Shown: piece after piece, positions 17,571 to 28,600 of the stretch | How positions within the stretch are numbered: position 1 is the stretch's first letter | Layout: each line of letters begins with the position of its first letter | Source: Allosphingosinicella deserti | GTDB lineage: Bacteria > Pseudomonadota > Alphaproteobacteria > Sphingomonadales > Sphingomonadaceae | Length of the DNA stretch: 64,000 bases | Direction of reading: 5' to 3' | Assembly: GCF_003012735.1 (NCBI RefSeq) | Contig: NZ_PXYI01000003.1 | Location: 248,001-312,000 of the forward strand | The notes under the pieces: generated by a model | Told to the model about the DNA's origin: nothing | The model's database searches: none | What the model saw: only the letters and a program-made list of their open reading frames with translations | Translations under genes and position numbers: made by a program

Positions 17571-18605
17571 TCAGCCGGTCTCCGCAGGCGCGAGCGCGAG
17601 CTCCGCGCGGACGCGCTGGCCGCGGCGGAGGGTGGCGGGCGTGGGGCCGCGAAAGTGGAGCTCGATCTTGAACCGGCCCTCGGCGACCTGGGGATCGACG
17701 CGGGCGACGACCAAGGGCACCGCCGCGCCGGCGATGCGGGCGCGGGCGGCCTGGCCGGCGGCGACGCGGCCGAGATGCGCTTCGTCGACGAGCGCGTAGA
17801 GCTTGTAGCCGTCGTCGCCATCCACTTGCCCGAGCGTGTCGCCGGCGGCGACCGGCTGGCCGGGGCGCAGGCGGAAATTGGTCAGGCGTCCCGCGGCGGG
17901 AGCGCGCAGCACCAGGGTATCCAGGGTGGCGCGGACCGTGCCGAGATTGGCGTCGAGCTGGCGTTCGGCCTTGGCGAGGCGGTGCTGCTGGCTGGCGGCG
18001 GCTTCGTGCTCGGTGGCGGCGGCGGCGCGAAGCGCGGCGACCTTGTCGCGGTGAAAGGCGGCGCGGGCCTCAAGCGGCTTGATCCGCGCGGCGGTGACCA
18101 CCCCGGCCTCGAACAAGCGGGTCTGGCGGCGCAATTCGTCCTCGGCCTCGTGCAAGGCGAGCTCGGCGGCGGCGATCTCCTGCGAGTCGGCGCGGCGGCC
18201 GCGCTGCAGGCCGAGATTCTGGGCGCTCAGGTCACCGAGCCGCGAGATGATCTCGGCCTCCTGGCTCGCGACGGCGAGCACGAATTGCGGATTGGCGATC
18301 TCGGCGAGCGGCGCGCCATGCGCGACCATCGATCCGTCGGCGGCGCGGATATGGGCGATCTGCCCGCCCTGGACGGCGGTGACCAGGGTGGCGGTGCGCG
18401 GCTCGACATGGGCGTCGAGCGGGAGGAGCGAGGTGGCATCGGCCGAGGCGGCGGCCGGCCTATTCAGCGGTGCGGCGGGATCGGATCCGGACGCGGCACC
18501 GGCGGTGTAGAGGCCGGCGCCCGCGAGCAGCAGCAAGGCGGCGCCGAGCGCGGCCGGGACGGCGCGCGGCCGCCAGGAGAGGGGAGGAGAGTCGCCCGTC
18601 TGCAT
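17571..18605 (-). CDS. HlyD-family periplasmic adaptor (membrane fusion protein)
   Basis: A 344-residue adaptor with one N-terminal membrane anchor (VPAALGAALLLLAGAGLYTA, about residues 15-34). A biotinyl/lipoyl-like half motif (GGQIAHIRAADGSMVAHGAP), a long helical hairpin (about residues 105-215, rich in Ala, Glu and Arg), the second lipoyl half (APAAGRLTNFRLRPGQPVAAG) and a C-terminal beta-barrel follow. Such proteins bridge an inner-membrane pump and an outer-membrane channel. No pump or TolC-like gene is adjacent, so it is an orphan here and its substrate is unknown. The downstream region holds part of a family C repeat (about 17478-17522). Confidence 0.9.
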   Translation of the reverse strand: MQTGDSPPLSWRPRAVPAALGAALLLLAGAGLYTAGAASGSDPAAPLNRPAAASADATSLLPLDAHVEPRTATLVTAVQGGQIAHIRAADGSMVAHGAPLAEIANPQFVLAVASQEAEIISRLGDLSAQNLGLQRGRRADSQEIAAAELALHEAEDELRRQTRLFEAGVVTAARIKPLEARAAFHRDKVAALRAAAATEHEAAASQQHRLAKAERQLDANLGTVRATLDTLVLRAPAAGRLTNFRLRPGQPVAAGDTLGQVDGDDGYKLYALVDEAHLGRVAAGQAARARIAGAAVPLVVARVDPQVAEGRFKIELHFRGPTPATLRRGQRVRAELALAPAETG

Positions 18606-18780
18606 GTCGGCTGCAGCTTACGGCATTTCGGCCGTCATGGGGAGCGGGCCGGGGCGGGCGCTGGAAACGGTTTCGGGGTCCACCGGCGCGAGGCGCAGGG
18701 GGCGTTCATCCGACGCTCGCTCGCCGCCGGAGTCCGTCTTGACCGGCGCCGTCCGGGCTGCGCCCGGGATGCCTACGCGG

Positions 18781-19251
18781 TCAGCAGCGGGTGCGATCGA
18801 CCGCCGGCGGCGCATTGTCGCGGTCTTCCGGGCTGTAAAGCGGGTCTTCACGCTCGAACATCGCGACATAGCGGTTCTGCGGGTCCGCGCTCTCGTCCGG
18901 CCCGTCAGCCAGTGGCCGGTCTTCGCCATAGCCATGGACCTCGATACGCGCCGATCGGACGCCGTGCTCGACCAGGTAGCGCGCGACCGCGCGGCCCCGG
19001 GCGCAGGAGAGGCGGCGATTGCTTTCGGGCGTGCCGACGCGATCCGCGCCGGCCTCGATAACCACGGTGAGATTGTCCGGGTGATGGCGGATGACCGCGA
19101 GAAAATTGTCGAGAATCCCCGCATGCTGGCGCGTGATCCGGCTGCTGCCCGCGTCGAAGAAGATCGTGAACGGGCCCGTCATCGCCGTGGCCTGCGCGGC
19201 GGCGAACAGGGGTGCAGACGCCAAGGCGTGCAGTAAAATCGTTCCTCTCAT
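18781..19251 (-). CDS. OmpA-domain peptidoglycan-binding protein
   Basis: A 156-residue exported protein: a signal peptide (MRGTILLHALASAPLFAAAQATA) followed by one OmpA/MotB C-terminal domain. The domain shows FTIFFDAGSSRITRQHAGIL, the VVIEAGADRVGTPESNRRLS strand-helix (with the Asp and Arg that contact meso-diaminopimelate), RGRAVARYLVEHGV and HGYGEDRPL. There is no beta-barrel, so it is a periplasmic peptidoglycan binder rather than a porin. It precedes the HlyD-type gene by 175 bases on the same strand. Co-transcription is possible but not shown. Confidence 0.9.
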   Translation of the reverse strand: MRGTILLHALASAPLFAAAQATAMTGPFTIFFDAGSSRITRQHAGILDNFLAVIRHHPDNLTVVIEAGADRVGTPESNRRLSCARGRAVARYLVEHGVRSARIEVHGYGEDRPLADGPDESADPQNRYVAMFEREDPLYSPEDRDNAPPAVDRTRC

Positions 19252-19585
19252 CCCATCCTTCCCGCGATCGCGCCGTCATTGTTTCACGCCCTGTGCCGCA
19301 GGGAAAGGGCAGGGCTCGCGCTATCTCACGCGCTTCCTGCTGTTGAGACCGCCTTCCGAGTTCAGGCTGGCGTGAAGGGGCGGCAGCCGAGGCCCATTCC
19401 TTGTCGTTTGCGCCTTGCAGGCGAGCGCGAGGGTAAACAGGCGGTAGACCGGTTTTCCGAGCAAGGGTCAGGCTTTTTCCTGCTGGCGATGCCGAAGCCG
19501 CAATTGCACGTCCGGTTTGGACGCCGCGCCCGGCGCGATTTGCGTGGGCTTGGTGGGCGTGGCAGATCGCGGGGAGGGGGAAACC
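19252..19585. other. Divergent intergenic region
   Basis: Lies between the divergent OmpA-domain and DUF4253 genes and should hold both promoters. I see no repeat, RNA or small gene in it. The ribosome-binding site GGGGAGGGGG (19571-19580) belongs to the downstream gene. Confidence 0.5.
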
Positions 19586-20425
19586 ATGGATCGACGAACT
19601 CTGTTGGCGGGATTGGCGGCGATCGGCTTGAGCGGGCGCTCCAGCGCGGCGGCGATTGCGGGGGCGGTGGGATCGCGGCCGCCTGAGGGCGGCGGGGAGC
19701 CGGCTGGAAAGACGATGCCGCCTTTGCCGTACGAGGTCGTGACCGTCGCCGGTGCGCAGGCGGAGGCGGAGTGGCAGCGATTGCGCGGTGCCGGGCGCGG
19801 GTGGCCGGTGGTGGTCGGCGGCGACGAGGCGCTGGCGCAAATGGCAGAGATGCTCGGCGGGCGCCAAGCACAGGCGGCGGATGGAGGTGCGCCGTCGCCC
19901 GGCAGTCCGGCGGAGATCGTGAAGGCGGCCGCGGCGCTGCGCTTTCCCGAGGCGCTTCGCGCCTGGGCGGGAGCGCCTGGCGAGGACGAACTGCGGGCGG
20001 AAGACGGCGCCTGGCCGGAGGACTTGCCAAGCGGCGCCGCCATGCCGGGGCTGATCCTGGCGACCGACCTCACCAGCGGCGCGCCGCTCGAACGGGTTCA
20101 CCTCCTGCTGATCCCGACCGCGAAGAGCTGGGAGGTACCCGCCTATCTGGCCTGGGGCGGGTGGAATGCGTGCCCGCCGCCTGCGGTGCATGTCGCGGCG
20201 CTGAAAGCCTGGCACGAACGCTACGGCGCCGAGCTCGTGGGCCTCAACGGTGACACGCTCAACCTCCGCGTCGCCCGGCGGCCGACGGAGCGCGCCGAGG
20301 CGCTGGCGCTGGCGCGGGACTTCTACCGCTACTGCCCGGACATCGTCGACCAGGGCACGGGCACGCTGGCGCCGCTCGCCGCCGGGCTGATGACGAGCGA
20401 CTGGTGGTATTTCTGGTGGGACTGA
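19586..20425 (+). CDS. DUF4253-domain protein, probably exported
   Basis: A 279-residue protein. The N-terminus (MDRRTLLAGLAAIGLSGRS) resembles a Tat-like or Sec signal with two arginines before a hydrophobic core. The C-terminal 100 residues match the DUF4253 pattern as I know it: LLLIPTAKSWEVPAYLAWGG, then HVAALKAWHERYGAELVGLN, then LALARDFYRYCPDIVDQG and a final WWYFWWD. The function of the domain is unknown; it recurs in proteins suspected of immunity-like roles. ATG 19586 sits six bases after GGGGAGGGGG. It is followed 51 bases later by the DUF6980-like gene, probably the same transcript. Confidence 0.85.
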   Translation: MDRRTLLAGLAAIGLSGRSSAAAIAGAVGSRPPEGGGEPAGKTMPPLPYEVVTVAGAQAEAEWQRLRGAGRGWPVVVGGDEALAQMAEMLGGRQAQAADGGAPSPGSPAEIVKAAAALRFPEALRAWAGAPGEDELRAEDGAWPEDLPSGAAMPGLILATDLTSGAPLERVHLLLIPTAKSWEVPAYLAWGGWNACPPPAVHVAALKAWHERYGAELVGLNGDTLNLRVARRPTERAEALALARDFYRYCPDIVDQGTGTLAPLAAGLMTSDWWYFWWD

Positions 20426-20476
20426 TGCCTTTGCGTTCGGCTGGCGCCAAACGCGGCAGGAGGCGGCAACTTAGGG

Positions 20477-20692
20477 ATGGGAATGACGGACTTCTGCTGC
20501 GACCAGATGGCTTATGATCTGAACCAGATCTGCGACATGCACCCCGACCGGGGAGACTGCCCGGATGCGTTGATCGCACGGGTGAATGGTGGCTACGGCA
20601 TCATGATCCACGACGGTGGGAGCAGTGTCACGACGATCGCCTTCTGCCCCTGGTGCGGGACGAAATTGCCCACGGCGGACATTTCTGATTAA
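20477..20692 (+). CDS. DUF6980-like small CxxC protein
   Basis: A 71-residue protein with FCCDQMAYDLNQICDMHPDR at the N-terminus, DCPDALIARVNGGYGIMIHD in the middle, and a closing TIAFCPWCGTKLP. Cys pairs at both ends suggest one zinc site. The layout is that of a small widespread family (recalled as DUF6980) of unknown function. ATG at 20477 or 20483 are both possible. It sits directly after the DUF4253 gene, and both belong to families seen in scattered accessory contexts. Confidence 0.8.
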   Translation: MGMTDFCCDQMAYDLNQICDMHPDRGDCPDALIARVNGGYGIMIHDGGSSVTTIAFCPWCGTKLPTADISD

Positions 20693-20731
20693 GCGTCCAG
20701 GAAGCCGGTAAGCCTGCTGACTTCGAGTTGT

Positions 20732-21181
20732 TCAGGCCGGGTCGGCGGCCGGTTCCTGGTGGCAGCCGCGCGGGACGATCCAGCCGCCATTGTTGTTGCT
20801 TTGGCTGTCGACGTGGATCATGCGCGCCGACATCCAGGTCCAGTCGCGATCCGGGAGGTGGCGCAGGAGCACCTCGCGGTCGAGGGTGTTGGGAATGAGG
20901 CTTTGCTGAAAGCGGCACAGAGCAGTGGCCGTTGTTCCGTCTTCCCATTGGCAGGAAGCACGCCGCACCGGGGTCCAGCCGAGCTCCGCATCCCAATAGT
21001 TTCCAGGCGTCTTCTCGAACTCGATATGCTGCTGGACTTCGTGCTGCGCGCAGGCGAGCTCGATCTGGGCGGCCGTCGGGTAGGCGTCGGTCGGTGCGCG
21101 TTCGAGGCCGGGCGGGAGGTCACGCTCGTGACAGGCGGCCGTGGCGGCAGCGAGCAGGCAAAGGAGAAACAGGCGCGTCAG
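20732..21181 (-). CDS. Hypothetical lipoprotein with an apparent CTG start
   Basis: Reading from CTG at 21181 gives a near-perfect lipoprotein signal (M/L-TRLFLLCLLAAATAAC, lipobox ATAAC), then PTAAQIELACAQHEVQQHIE, NYWDAELGWTPVRRASCQWE and a C-terminal domain (DREVLLRHLPDRDWTWMSAR). The protein has 149 residues. The in-frame stop TGA lies five codons upstream of this CTG, and no ATG, GTG or TTG occurs before the signal peptide. Either translation starts at CTG, or a standard start has been lost. The first in-frame ATG is far inside the protein. The product is expected to be a lipid-anchored protein of unknown function with five cysteines after the lipobox. Confidence 0.6.
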   Translation of the reverse strand: MTRLFLLCLLAAATAACHERDLPPGLERAPTDAYPTAAQIELACAQHEVQQHIEFEKTPGNYWDAELGWTPVRRASCQWEDGTTATALCRFQQSLIPNTLDREVLLRHLPDRDWTWMSARMIHVDSQSNNNGGWIVPRGCHQEPAADPA

Positions 21182-21640
21182 CTTCGATCTTTCTGCTCAC
21201 ATCGGTGAGGGTGATCTTTCACCGCGGGAGGTGACGAGGCAAGCTTGAGGTCGCATGCGACCCTAGAAGTCCCCGGTCGTACTCCATCGGGAGGATGAGG
21301 ACAAATGCCTGCGCAGGTGGACGAGGCGTGTGGGGTGAGGGTACTACCTCAGACCACGCTCGGTACCATGATCTTCGATCAGCTGCGCTCGCGGGAGCGG
21401 TCACCAATCGCACCAGTTTTCATCCGGCGATCTCAATCCCTTTGACACCGCCCCTCGTTTTTACCAACAATGGGCTTCCACGGGCGGGATACCAGCTAGA
21501 GCAGTCACTAAGAGCGGCGGATCCAAGGGTTGCCGTCATGCGGCTTCTTCGTTGCATCCTTGCTTGAGAAAGCTGCAGGTTGCGAGGCTGGCAGTCCAAA
21601 GATCGAAGACACAAGCACCTAGGCTAGTAGAGGATAAAGA
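21182..21640. other. Left border of the restriction island
   Basis: No credible gene. It holds a perfect 14-base palindrome, GGTCGCATGCGACC, at 21249-21262, and base composition becomes more A/T-rich towards the hsdM start. The hsdM promoter must lie here. No tRNA, integrase or direct-repeat attachment site was recognised. Confidence 0.5.
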
Positions 21641-23227
21641 GTGGCCACGTCAGGCACCGATCTGGGTTTTGAAGCAGAGTTGTTCAAGGCAGCGGATAAG
21701 TTACGCGGCAATCTTGAACCTTCTGAGTACAAGCACGTTGCGCTTGGCCTGATCTTCCTAAAATACATTTCCGAGGCATTCCAGCTTCATCGCAGCAAGC
21801 TTCTGCAAGAGGAATATGCCGATCTCGAAGATCCCGAAGAATATCTCGCTGCAAATGTGTTTTGGGTGCCCCCGGAGGCTCGATGGGAGTATCTGCAGGC
21901 CAATGCCAAGCGCCCCCGGATCACCTTCTCGGATGTAAACACAGGCCGCGAACGCGAAGGGGATATCGGAAGCCTGATTGATAACGCGATGGACGCAATT
22001 GAGCGGGCTAATGCCGCCGTGCTCAAGGACGTACTGCCAAAAGATTATGGCCGCCCACAACTCGATAAGACAATGCTCGGCGAGCTTATCGACTTGTTTT
22101 CGAGGGTCGGAATGCACGCGCAAGGTCAAGATTCGCGAGACTTGCTTGGCCGGGCGTACGAGTACTTCATTAGTCAGTTTGCGGGTGCCGAAGGCCGGCG
22201 TGGTGGGGAGTTCTTTACCCCTCGATCCGTTGTTCAGACGATTGTGGAGATGCTTGGGCCACAGAATGGTCGTGTTTACGATCCTTGCTGCGGATCTGGC
22301 GGCATGTTCGTGCAGTCCGAACGCTTCATCGAGAACCATCAGGGCCGTCGAAGCGACATTGCTATTTACGGTCAGGAGCGCAACCATACCACGTGGAAGC
22401 TCTGCAAAATGAACCTCGCCGTGCGTGGTATTGATGCCGACATCAAATGGAACAACGAAGGGTCGTTTCTCAATGACGCGTTTCCAACGCTCAAGTTCGA
22501 TTTCGCGATGGCGAACCCGCCGTTCAACATCTCCAATTGGTGGCAGCCACAACTAGAAGGGGACGTGCGCTGGCAGTTCGGTACGCCGCCTGCCGGCAAC
22601 GCGAATTTTGCCTGGCTCCAGCATATTATCCACCACCTCGCTCCGCGCGGTACGGCGGGGGTCGTGCTGGCAAACGGGTCCATGTCCTCGCAGCAATCGG
22701 GCGAGGGAGAGATACGCAAGATGATGATCGAGCGCGACGTCGTCGATTGCATGGTCGCGCTGCCGGGGCAGCTTTTCTATTCAACGCAGATCCCAGCCTG
22801 CCTTTGGTTCCTCGCCCGCGATAAGGGCGCCAATGGCCATCGCAACCGAAAGGGTGAGTTCCTGTTTATCGACGCCCGTAACCTTGGCCATATGGTGGAT
22901 CGCACCCGGCGTGAGTTTTCGCAGAGCGACATCGCCAGGATCACCGAAGCTTATCATCGATGGCGTGCCAAGCCGGAAGCGGAGCTCGGAGAACATCAGG
23001 ACATTCCGGGCTTCTGTAGATCGGTGACACTGGAGGAAGTGCGAAAGCACGGCCATGTCCTCACGCCGGGTCGCTATGTCGGTGCGGAAGATACAAACGA
23101 TGACGGAATTTCATTTGAACAGCGTTTCGGTGAGCTGCGCAATCAAATTCAGATGCAATTTGCTCAGAGCCGGGAGCTGGAAGAAGCCGTCATTGAAGCG
23201 TTGGCCGGGGTGAATTCTGGTGTCTGA
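21641..23227 (+). CDS. hsdM: Type I restriction-modification methyltransferase subunit
   Basis: The modification subunit of a type I system; with HsdS it methylates adenine N6 in the recognition site. The 528-residue protein has an N-terminal helical domain ([20 protein letters not shown]), [15 protein letters not shown], the AdoMet motif [10 protein letters not shown] near residues 214-223 and the catalytic NPPF at 292-295. The start is GTG at 21641 with AGAGGATAAAGA upstream. It overlaps hsdS by eight bases. Codon use has more A/T in third positions than the flanking chromosome, which is consistent with acquisition of the whole cassette. Confidence 0.97.
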   Translation: MATSGTDLGFEAELFKAADKLRGNLEPSEYKHVALGLIFLKYISEAFQLHRSKLLQEEYADLEDPEEYLAANVFWVPPEARWEYLQANAKRPRITFSDVNTGREREGDIGSLIDNAMDAIERANAAVLKDVLPKDYGRPQLDKTMLGELIDLFSRVGMHAQGQDSRDLLGRAYEYFISQFAGAEGRRGGEFFTPRSVVQTIVEMLGPQNGRVYDPCCGSGGMFVQSERFIENHQGRRSDIAIYGQERNHTTWKLCKMNLAVRGIDADIKWNNEGSFLNDAFPTLKFDFAMANPPFNISNWWQPQLEGDVRWQFGTPPAGNANFAWLQHIIHHLAPRGTAGVVLANGSMSSQQSGEGEIRKMMIERDVVDCMVALPGQLFYSTQIPACLWFLARDKGANGHRNRKGEFLFIDARNLGHMVDRTRREFSQSDIARITEAYHRWRAKPEAELGEHQDIPGFCRSVTLEEVRKHGHVLTPGRYVGAEDTNDDGISFEQRFGELRNQIQMQFAQSRELEEAVIEALAGVNSGV

Positions 23228-24578
23228 ATTCCCGACCACAACGCTCGGTGCGCTAGCATCCAAAGAACCCTACTCAATTGCGATTGGCCCATTCGGTTCA
23301 AAAATGAAGGCCGACACCTATGTTGATTCTGGAATTCCCGTGATCCGAGGAACCAACATTGGCCGAAGTCGAAACCTTAAGGGCGATTGGGTTTACATCA
23401 CTGAGGATTTGGCGGCAACAATGCCTAACTGTCTGTTGCAGGAAGGTGATTTAGTTTTCCCACATCGGGGTTCAATAGGCGAGGTCGGGCTGATTGATGG
23501 CGCGCATGTGCCGATCTTTTTGTCAAGCAGTATGATGAAATTTCGACCTGACCCATGCAAGCTGTTGAGCAGGTATGCGTATTATTACTTCCGTTCTGAG
23601 CAGGGAAAGCAGGAGATACTCCGTTTCGCATCATCTGTAGGTACACCAGGCATTGGTCAGCCTTTGGCCTCAATGAGGCAGTTTTCGATTCCGCTTCCGG
23701 ATCTTTGCGAGCAAGCTTCAATTGCGGATGTAATTTCCAGCTTGGACGACAAGATCGAGCTTAACCGGCGCATGAATGAAACTCTGGAGGGGATGGCGCA
23801 AGCGATCTTTCAAGAGTGGTTTGTCGATTTCGGGCCCACTCGCCGCAAGGCCGCCGGCGAAGCCAATCCACAAGCAGTCATGGGCGGCTTGACCCCGCAC
23901 CCCGTACGCGCCGCCGAACTCGCCGGCATCTTCCCCAGTGCCTTCGGTGACGATGGCCTGCCGCTTGGGTGGAACGAAACGCCTATAGGCGACCTGGTAA
24001 ACCTTGCTGGTGGATCGACGCCAAGCACGGTTGATGAAAGCCTCTGGTCTCCCGGGGTTCATCATTGGGCAACGCCCAAGGATCTGTCGGGGCTGGATGA
24101 TTTTGCCTTGTTCAATACCGGCCGCAAAATCAGCGATGCTGGTCTTGCAAAGATCACGTCTGGGCTTCTCCCCGTCGGATCGGTGCTTCTCTCTTCCCGG
24201 GCGCCCATCGGGTACCTCGCGATCGCGCAGGTGGAGGTCGCAATTAACCAAGGCTTTATTGGCTTGGAGCCGACACAAAACATTGGCAGCGGCTTCTTGT
24301 ATTGCTGGTGCAAGGCAAACATGCCGACAATCGTTGCAAACGCGAATGGTTCAACATTCCAGGAAATCAGCAAGAGAAACTTTCGTCCGATAACGTCACC
24401 GATGCCGGACAATAGAGTAGCTATTAGTGCATTCGGCAACGTCGTTGAGCCGCTGTTTGCAAGAATCGTGACTGCCGCAGCCGAAAGCCGGGCACTCGCA
24501 GAGACGCGCGACTATCTGCTGCCTCGCCTGATGTCTGGCGGACTTAGCGTTGCTCCCGTAAATTCCGAGCGCTTGTAA
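23220..24578 (+). CDS. hsdS: Type I restriction-modification specificity subunit
   Basis: HsdS chooses the bipartite DNA target. The 452-residue protein has the usual two target-recognition domains, each followed by a helical spacer. The first recognition domain contains [20 protein letters not shown]; its spacer begins [19 protein letters not shown]. The second contains [20 protein letters not shown] and ends in a spacer with [17 protein letters not shown]. Translation starts at GTG 23220, inside the end of hsdM. The two domains are unlike each other, so an asymmetric target is expected; the target cannot be read from the sequence. The SIR2-like gene starts at the very next base after the stop. 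Confidence 0.95.
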   Translation: MSEFPTTTLGALASKEPYSIAIGPFGSKMKADTYVDSGIPVIRGTNIGRSRNLKGDWVYITEDLAATMPNCLLQEGDLVFPHRGSIGEVGLIDGAHVPIFLSSSMMKFRPDPCKLLSRYAYYYFRSEQGKQEILRFASSVGTPGIGQPLASMRQFSIPLPDLCEQASIADVISSLDDKIELNRRMNETLEGMAQAIFQEWFVDFGPTRRKAAGEANPQAVMGGLTPHPVRAAELAGIFPSAFGDDGLPLGWNETPIGDLVNLAGGSTPSTVDESLWSPGVHHWATPKDLSGLDDFALFNTGRKISDAGLAKITSGLLPVGSVLLSSRAPIGYLAIAQVEVAINQGFIGLEPTQNIGSGFLYCWCKANMPTIVANANGSTFQEISKRNFRPITSPMPDNRVAISAFGNVVEPLFARIVTAAAESRALAETRDYLLPRLMSGGLSVAPVNSERL

Positions 24579-25601
24579 ATGGAAAGCTACTTGAGACAGA
24601 GGTTCATTGATGAGCTAAACGAGGAGGGCGACATTGAGATTCGTACCAAGGTTTGGCGTCGATCAGAGATACTGGAGATGGCGGGAGACGACGTTTTTAA
24701 CGGTCTGCTCGTGGACTGGGTGTCTGCCCAGCGCACGAATGCGCGCGACCAAGTTGAAGAATTTTTGAGTGATAATGGATGTTTAGACCGCTTCAAAGAG
24801 CTGATTCACCGTCACCGGCAAGGGGCCGTAGTGCCCTTTGTAGGAGCAGGCATGTCCTGCGCAAGCGGACACCGGCCTTGGGGTGATTTTCTCAAGTCGT
24901 TGTTAGCTGATGCTCGCAACCGGGTTGCGGACATCGAAGCGCTATTAGCAGGAGGACGCTATGAAGATGCTGCTCAAGCTGTCCACGACATACTTGGGGC
25001 TCAAGTTTTTTCGCAAGAGATTCGCTCTAAGTTGGGGGCGCACTGCGACAAGGTGGCTGGGCCTGTTCAGCTGCTGCCAATGCTCTTTAGTGATCACGTA
25101 GTAACAACAAACTTGGATTACGTATTGATAAACGTGTACAGGTTGGCGAACACACCTTTCACCAACTCCTTTGTCGGATCTGCGTTGCGTGATGCGCCCG
25201 GCCGAATTGGTAATGAGCCGCATAGCCTACTACGTCTACATGGCGAGGCGGAAGCAACTCACGGCCGTGTGTTGACGACTGCGGAATATAATGAAACCTA
25301 TACGGAGAAGCGCACTTTAGCGGAATTAATTGGGACGATTGCGGCGGGCCGTAGCTTCCTTTTTCTTGGCTGCAGTCTAACTGAAGATCGGACAGTCCGA
25401 GCGCTCAAGGAACTGAACGGCAAGGCCGCTGTCGGGCATGCCCCGCACTATGCGTTCCTTCCGCAACCCGCTGATGCTGATCGGCTCGCCCGGCGGGGGT
25501 TTCTTGCTGAAGCTGGAATACATCCGATATACTACCCAAAAGGTGATCATGACCAGATGGTTGAAAGCCTCTTGATCGCGATGATCGAAGGAATTGAATG
25601 A
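24579..25601 (+). CDS. SIR2-like protein encoded within the type I restriction operon
   Basis: A 340-residue protein. The first 80 residues are helical and unrecognised. A SIR2-like fold follows: [15 protein letters not shown] (near residues 85-99) corresponds to the NAD-binding GAGxS loop, [12 protein letters not shown] (near 172-184) to the TxNxD region, and [10 protein letters not shown] (near 217-226) to the catalytic His segment. [17 protein letters not shown] is typical of SIR2-like defence proteins. In known antiphage systems such domains deplete NAD+, so an abortive effector role is inferred. ATG 24579 directly follows the hsdS stop, and its own stop overlaps the hsdR ATG (25598), so all four genes are translationally linked. 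Its codons are the most A/T-rich of the operon. Confidence 0.88.
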   Translation: MESYLRQRFIDELNEEGDIEIRTKVWRRSEILEMAGDDVFNGLLVDWVSAQRTNARDQVEEFLSDNGCLDRFKELIHRHRQGAVVPFVGAGMSCASGHRPWGDFLKSLLADARNRVADIEALLAGGRYEDAAQAVHDILGAQVFSQEIRSKLGAHCDKVAGPVQLLPMLFSDHVVTTNLDYVLINVYRLANTPFTNSFVGSALRDAPGRIGNEPHSLLRLHGEAEATHGRVLTTAEYNETYTEKRTLAELIGTIAAGRSFLFLGCSLTEDRTVRALKELNGKAAVGHAPHYAFLPQPADADRLARRGFLAEAGIHPIYYPKGDHDQMVESLLIAMIEGIE

Positions 25602-28600
25602 GCATCACCGAAGACATCGTCGAATTGGCCGCGCTGGAGACGCTACAGGAGCTTGGTTGGTCCTATGTTCACGGCGCAATCCTTTCGCCTGAGGGTGCGG
25701 CGCCGGAACGCCGGTCATTTGGCGACGTTATTTTGGTCGGCCGATTGGAGGCAGCTATCGGGCGACTTAACCCTGGCGCCCCTGAAACCGCGCGTAACGA
25801 AGCCTTACGGCGCGTGCTCACTGGCGAGTTGCCTTCTCTTGTTGAGGAAAACCGTCGCATCCACAAGCTTCTGACTGAGGGTGTCGATGTCGAGTTTCGG
25901 AATGACAGAGGCCAGACCGCTGCCACGAAGATTTGGTTGATAGACCTTGACCGAGCAGACGCCAACGACTGGCTGGCGGTCAATCAGTTTGCTGTCGTCG
26001 AGAACCGCGCTAATCGCCGCCCCGACGTGGTGCTGTTCGTCAACGGCCTGCCGCTTGCTGTGCTAGAGCTTAAGAGCGGAGCATCGCAGAACGCAACGCT
26101 GAGTGATGCTTACAATCAATTGCAAACCTACCTTCACCAAATCCCCAGCCTGTTCAGCACCAACGCAGTTCTGGTTACGTCGGACGGCATTGAGGCAAGG
26201 ATCGGCTCGATCACCGCTAGTGCGGAACGCTTCATGCCGTGGCGGACGGTGGATGGGCATGACTTCGCTCACCGCGGCATGCCCGAACTCGAAACTCTGC
26301 TGCGCGGCGTGTTCACGCGTGAGAACCTCCTGGCACTGATCCGCGACTTCATCGTGTTTGGTGACAAGGGCGGCGGGCCGTTCAAGATCATCGCTGGCTA
26401 CCACCAGTTCCACGGCGCGCAGAAAGCGGTGCGGCAGGCAGTAGAGGCGACGCGTCCCGGCGGCGACCGGAAAATTGGCGTGATTTGGCATACCCAAGGT
26501 TCAGGAAAAAGCCTGTTGATGGCATTCTTTGCAGGCCTGGCTGTAAGATCGGAGGCTCTGGAGAACCCCACACTTGTAATCTTGACCGATCGCAATGACC
26601 TGGATGATCAGCTATTCAGTACGTTCGGGCTGTGCCGTGATCTGATCCGGCAGAACCCTGAACAGGCGGATAGCCGTTATGATCTCAAGCAGCTTCTTGA
26701 CAAGGCAGCCGGAGGCGTTGTGTTCACGACAGTGCAGAAGTTCTCGCCAGAGCGCGGGGAAGAGAGTTTCCCCCTGCTGTCCGACCGGCGCAACATCATC
26801 GTTATTGCCGATGAAGCGCACCGCAGCCAATACGGCTTTGAATCCAAGCTCAATCGGGAAACGGGGCTGCGCCGCTATGGTTATGCTCACTACATTCGGC
26901 AAGCAATGCCGAACGCATCGTTTATCGGCTTTACCGGCACGCCGATAGAAGACACGGACATAAACACTCCGGCAATTTTCGGTGAGTATATCGACATCTA
27001 CGACATCAGTCGCGCCGTAGAGGACGGAGCGACGGTGCCGATTTTTTACGAAAGTCGGTTGGCGCGTATTGAACTTAGTGAAGACGAAAAGCCGCTGATA
27101 GACGCTGAGATCGAAGCCCTTACTGAAGATGAATCGCTCACTGAAGCAGAGAAGATGAAGGCGAAGTGGTCCGCCGTTGAGGCGCTGGTCGGGTCTAACA
27201 AGCGGCTCGAGCAAGTTGCCGCGGATCTGGTGACTCATCTCGAAGCGCGTATCGAGGCGATGAACGGCAAGGCTATGGCCGTGTGCATGAGCCGTCGGAT
27301 CTGCGTCGAGCTTTACGACCGGATCATCACGCTGCGGCCAGAATGGCATTCCACCGACGACCGTAAAGGCAGAGTGAAGATTGTGATGACCGGCGCCGCG
27401 TCGGATCCCTTATCATGGCAGCAGCATATTGGTGCGAAAAAGCGCCGCGATAACCTCGCCAATAGGGCGCGTGACCCGGACGATCCGCTGTGCCTCGTCA
27501 TCGTTCGCGACATGTGGCTGACCGGCTTCGATGCGCCGTGCATGAACACTATGTACATCGACAAGCCGATGCGCGGGCACGGACTTATGCAGGCGATTGC
27601 CCGCGTGAACCGGGTTTTCAAGGGCAAGCCGGGGGGGCTGGTTGTCGATTATATCGGTGTTGCGCAGAACCTTCGCAGCGCGCTTGGTCAGTACACTGAT
27701 AATGATCGAGACAAGACCGGTGTGGACGAATCCGCAGCGGTCGCGGCGATGGTCGAGCGATACGAGGCGATTTGTGATCTATTTCATGGCTTTGATTACC
27801 GGTTAGGCATTGACGGCAAGCCGCGCGAACGTTTGATTTGCCTCGGAGGCGCTATCGATTGGGTGCTGCGGTGGCAGGAGTCTCAGGCCGCCAAGCAGAA
27901 GGATGTTGAGGACAAGAAGCGCGCGCATCGCCGTTATCTCGATATGGTTCTTGAACTCTCGAAGGCATTCGCGCTCGCGTCCGCCAGCGACGAAGCCCGC
28001 AATATTCGCGATGAGGTGGGCTTCTTTCAGGCGATCCGCGCGGCGCTCGCCAAAACTACGGCGACTGGCAGGATTTGCGAGACGGATCGCGCCTTCGCCG
28101 TTCAACAGCTTGTTGATCGAGCAGTGGCGTCCTCCGAAATCATCGATATTCTGAAGGTCGCGGGCGTACAGTCTGCCGATATTTCGATCCTGTCTGACGA
28201 GTTCCTTATAGAAATCGGGAAGATGGAGAAAAAGAACCTCGCGCTGGAGGCTTTGAAGAAGCTCCTCAATGGCGAGATTGTTAGCCGATCCAAAACCAAT
28301 CTCGTTGAAAGCCGCGCCTTCTCGGCTCGGCTTGAGGAGGCGGTTGCCCGTTATCATGTAGGCGCCATCTCCGCCGTCGAGATGATTCAGGAATTAATTG
28401 ATCTGGCTAAGGCTTTGCAGGCCGCTCGCGCACGGGGCGAGGAGCAAGGGCTCAGCCTTGAGGAGGTCGCGTTCTATGACGCCCTCGCTGAGAATGAGAG
28501 CGCTGTTGAAGCGATGGGCGACGAAAAACTACGATTGATCGCCCATGAGCTGCTCGAGCAGTTGCGCGCCAACGTCACCGTCGATTGGCATCAGCGAGAG

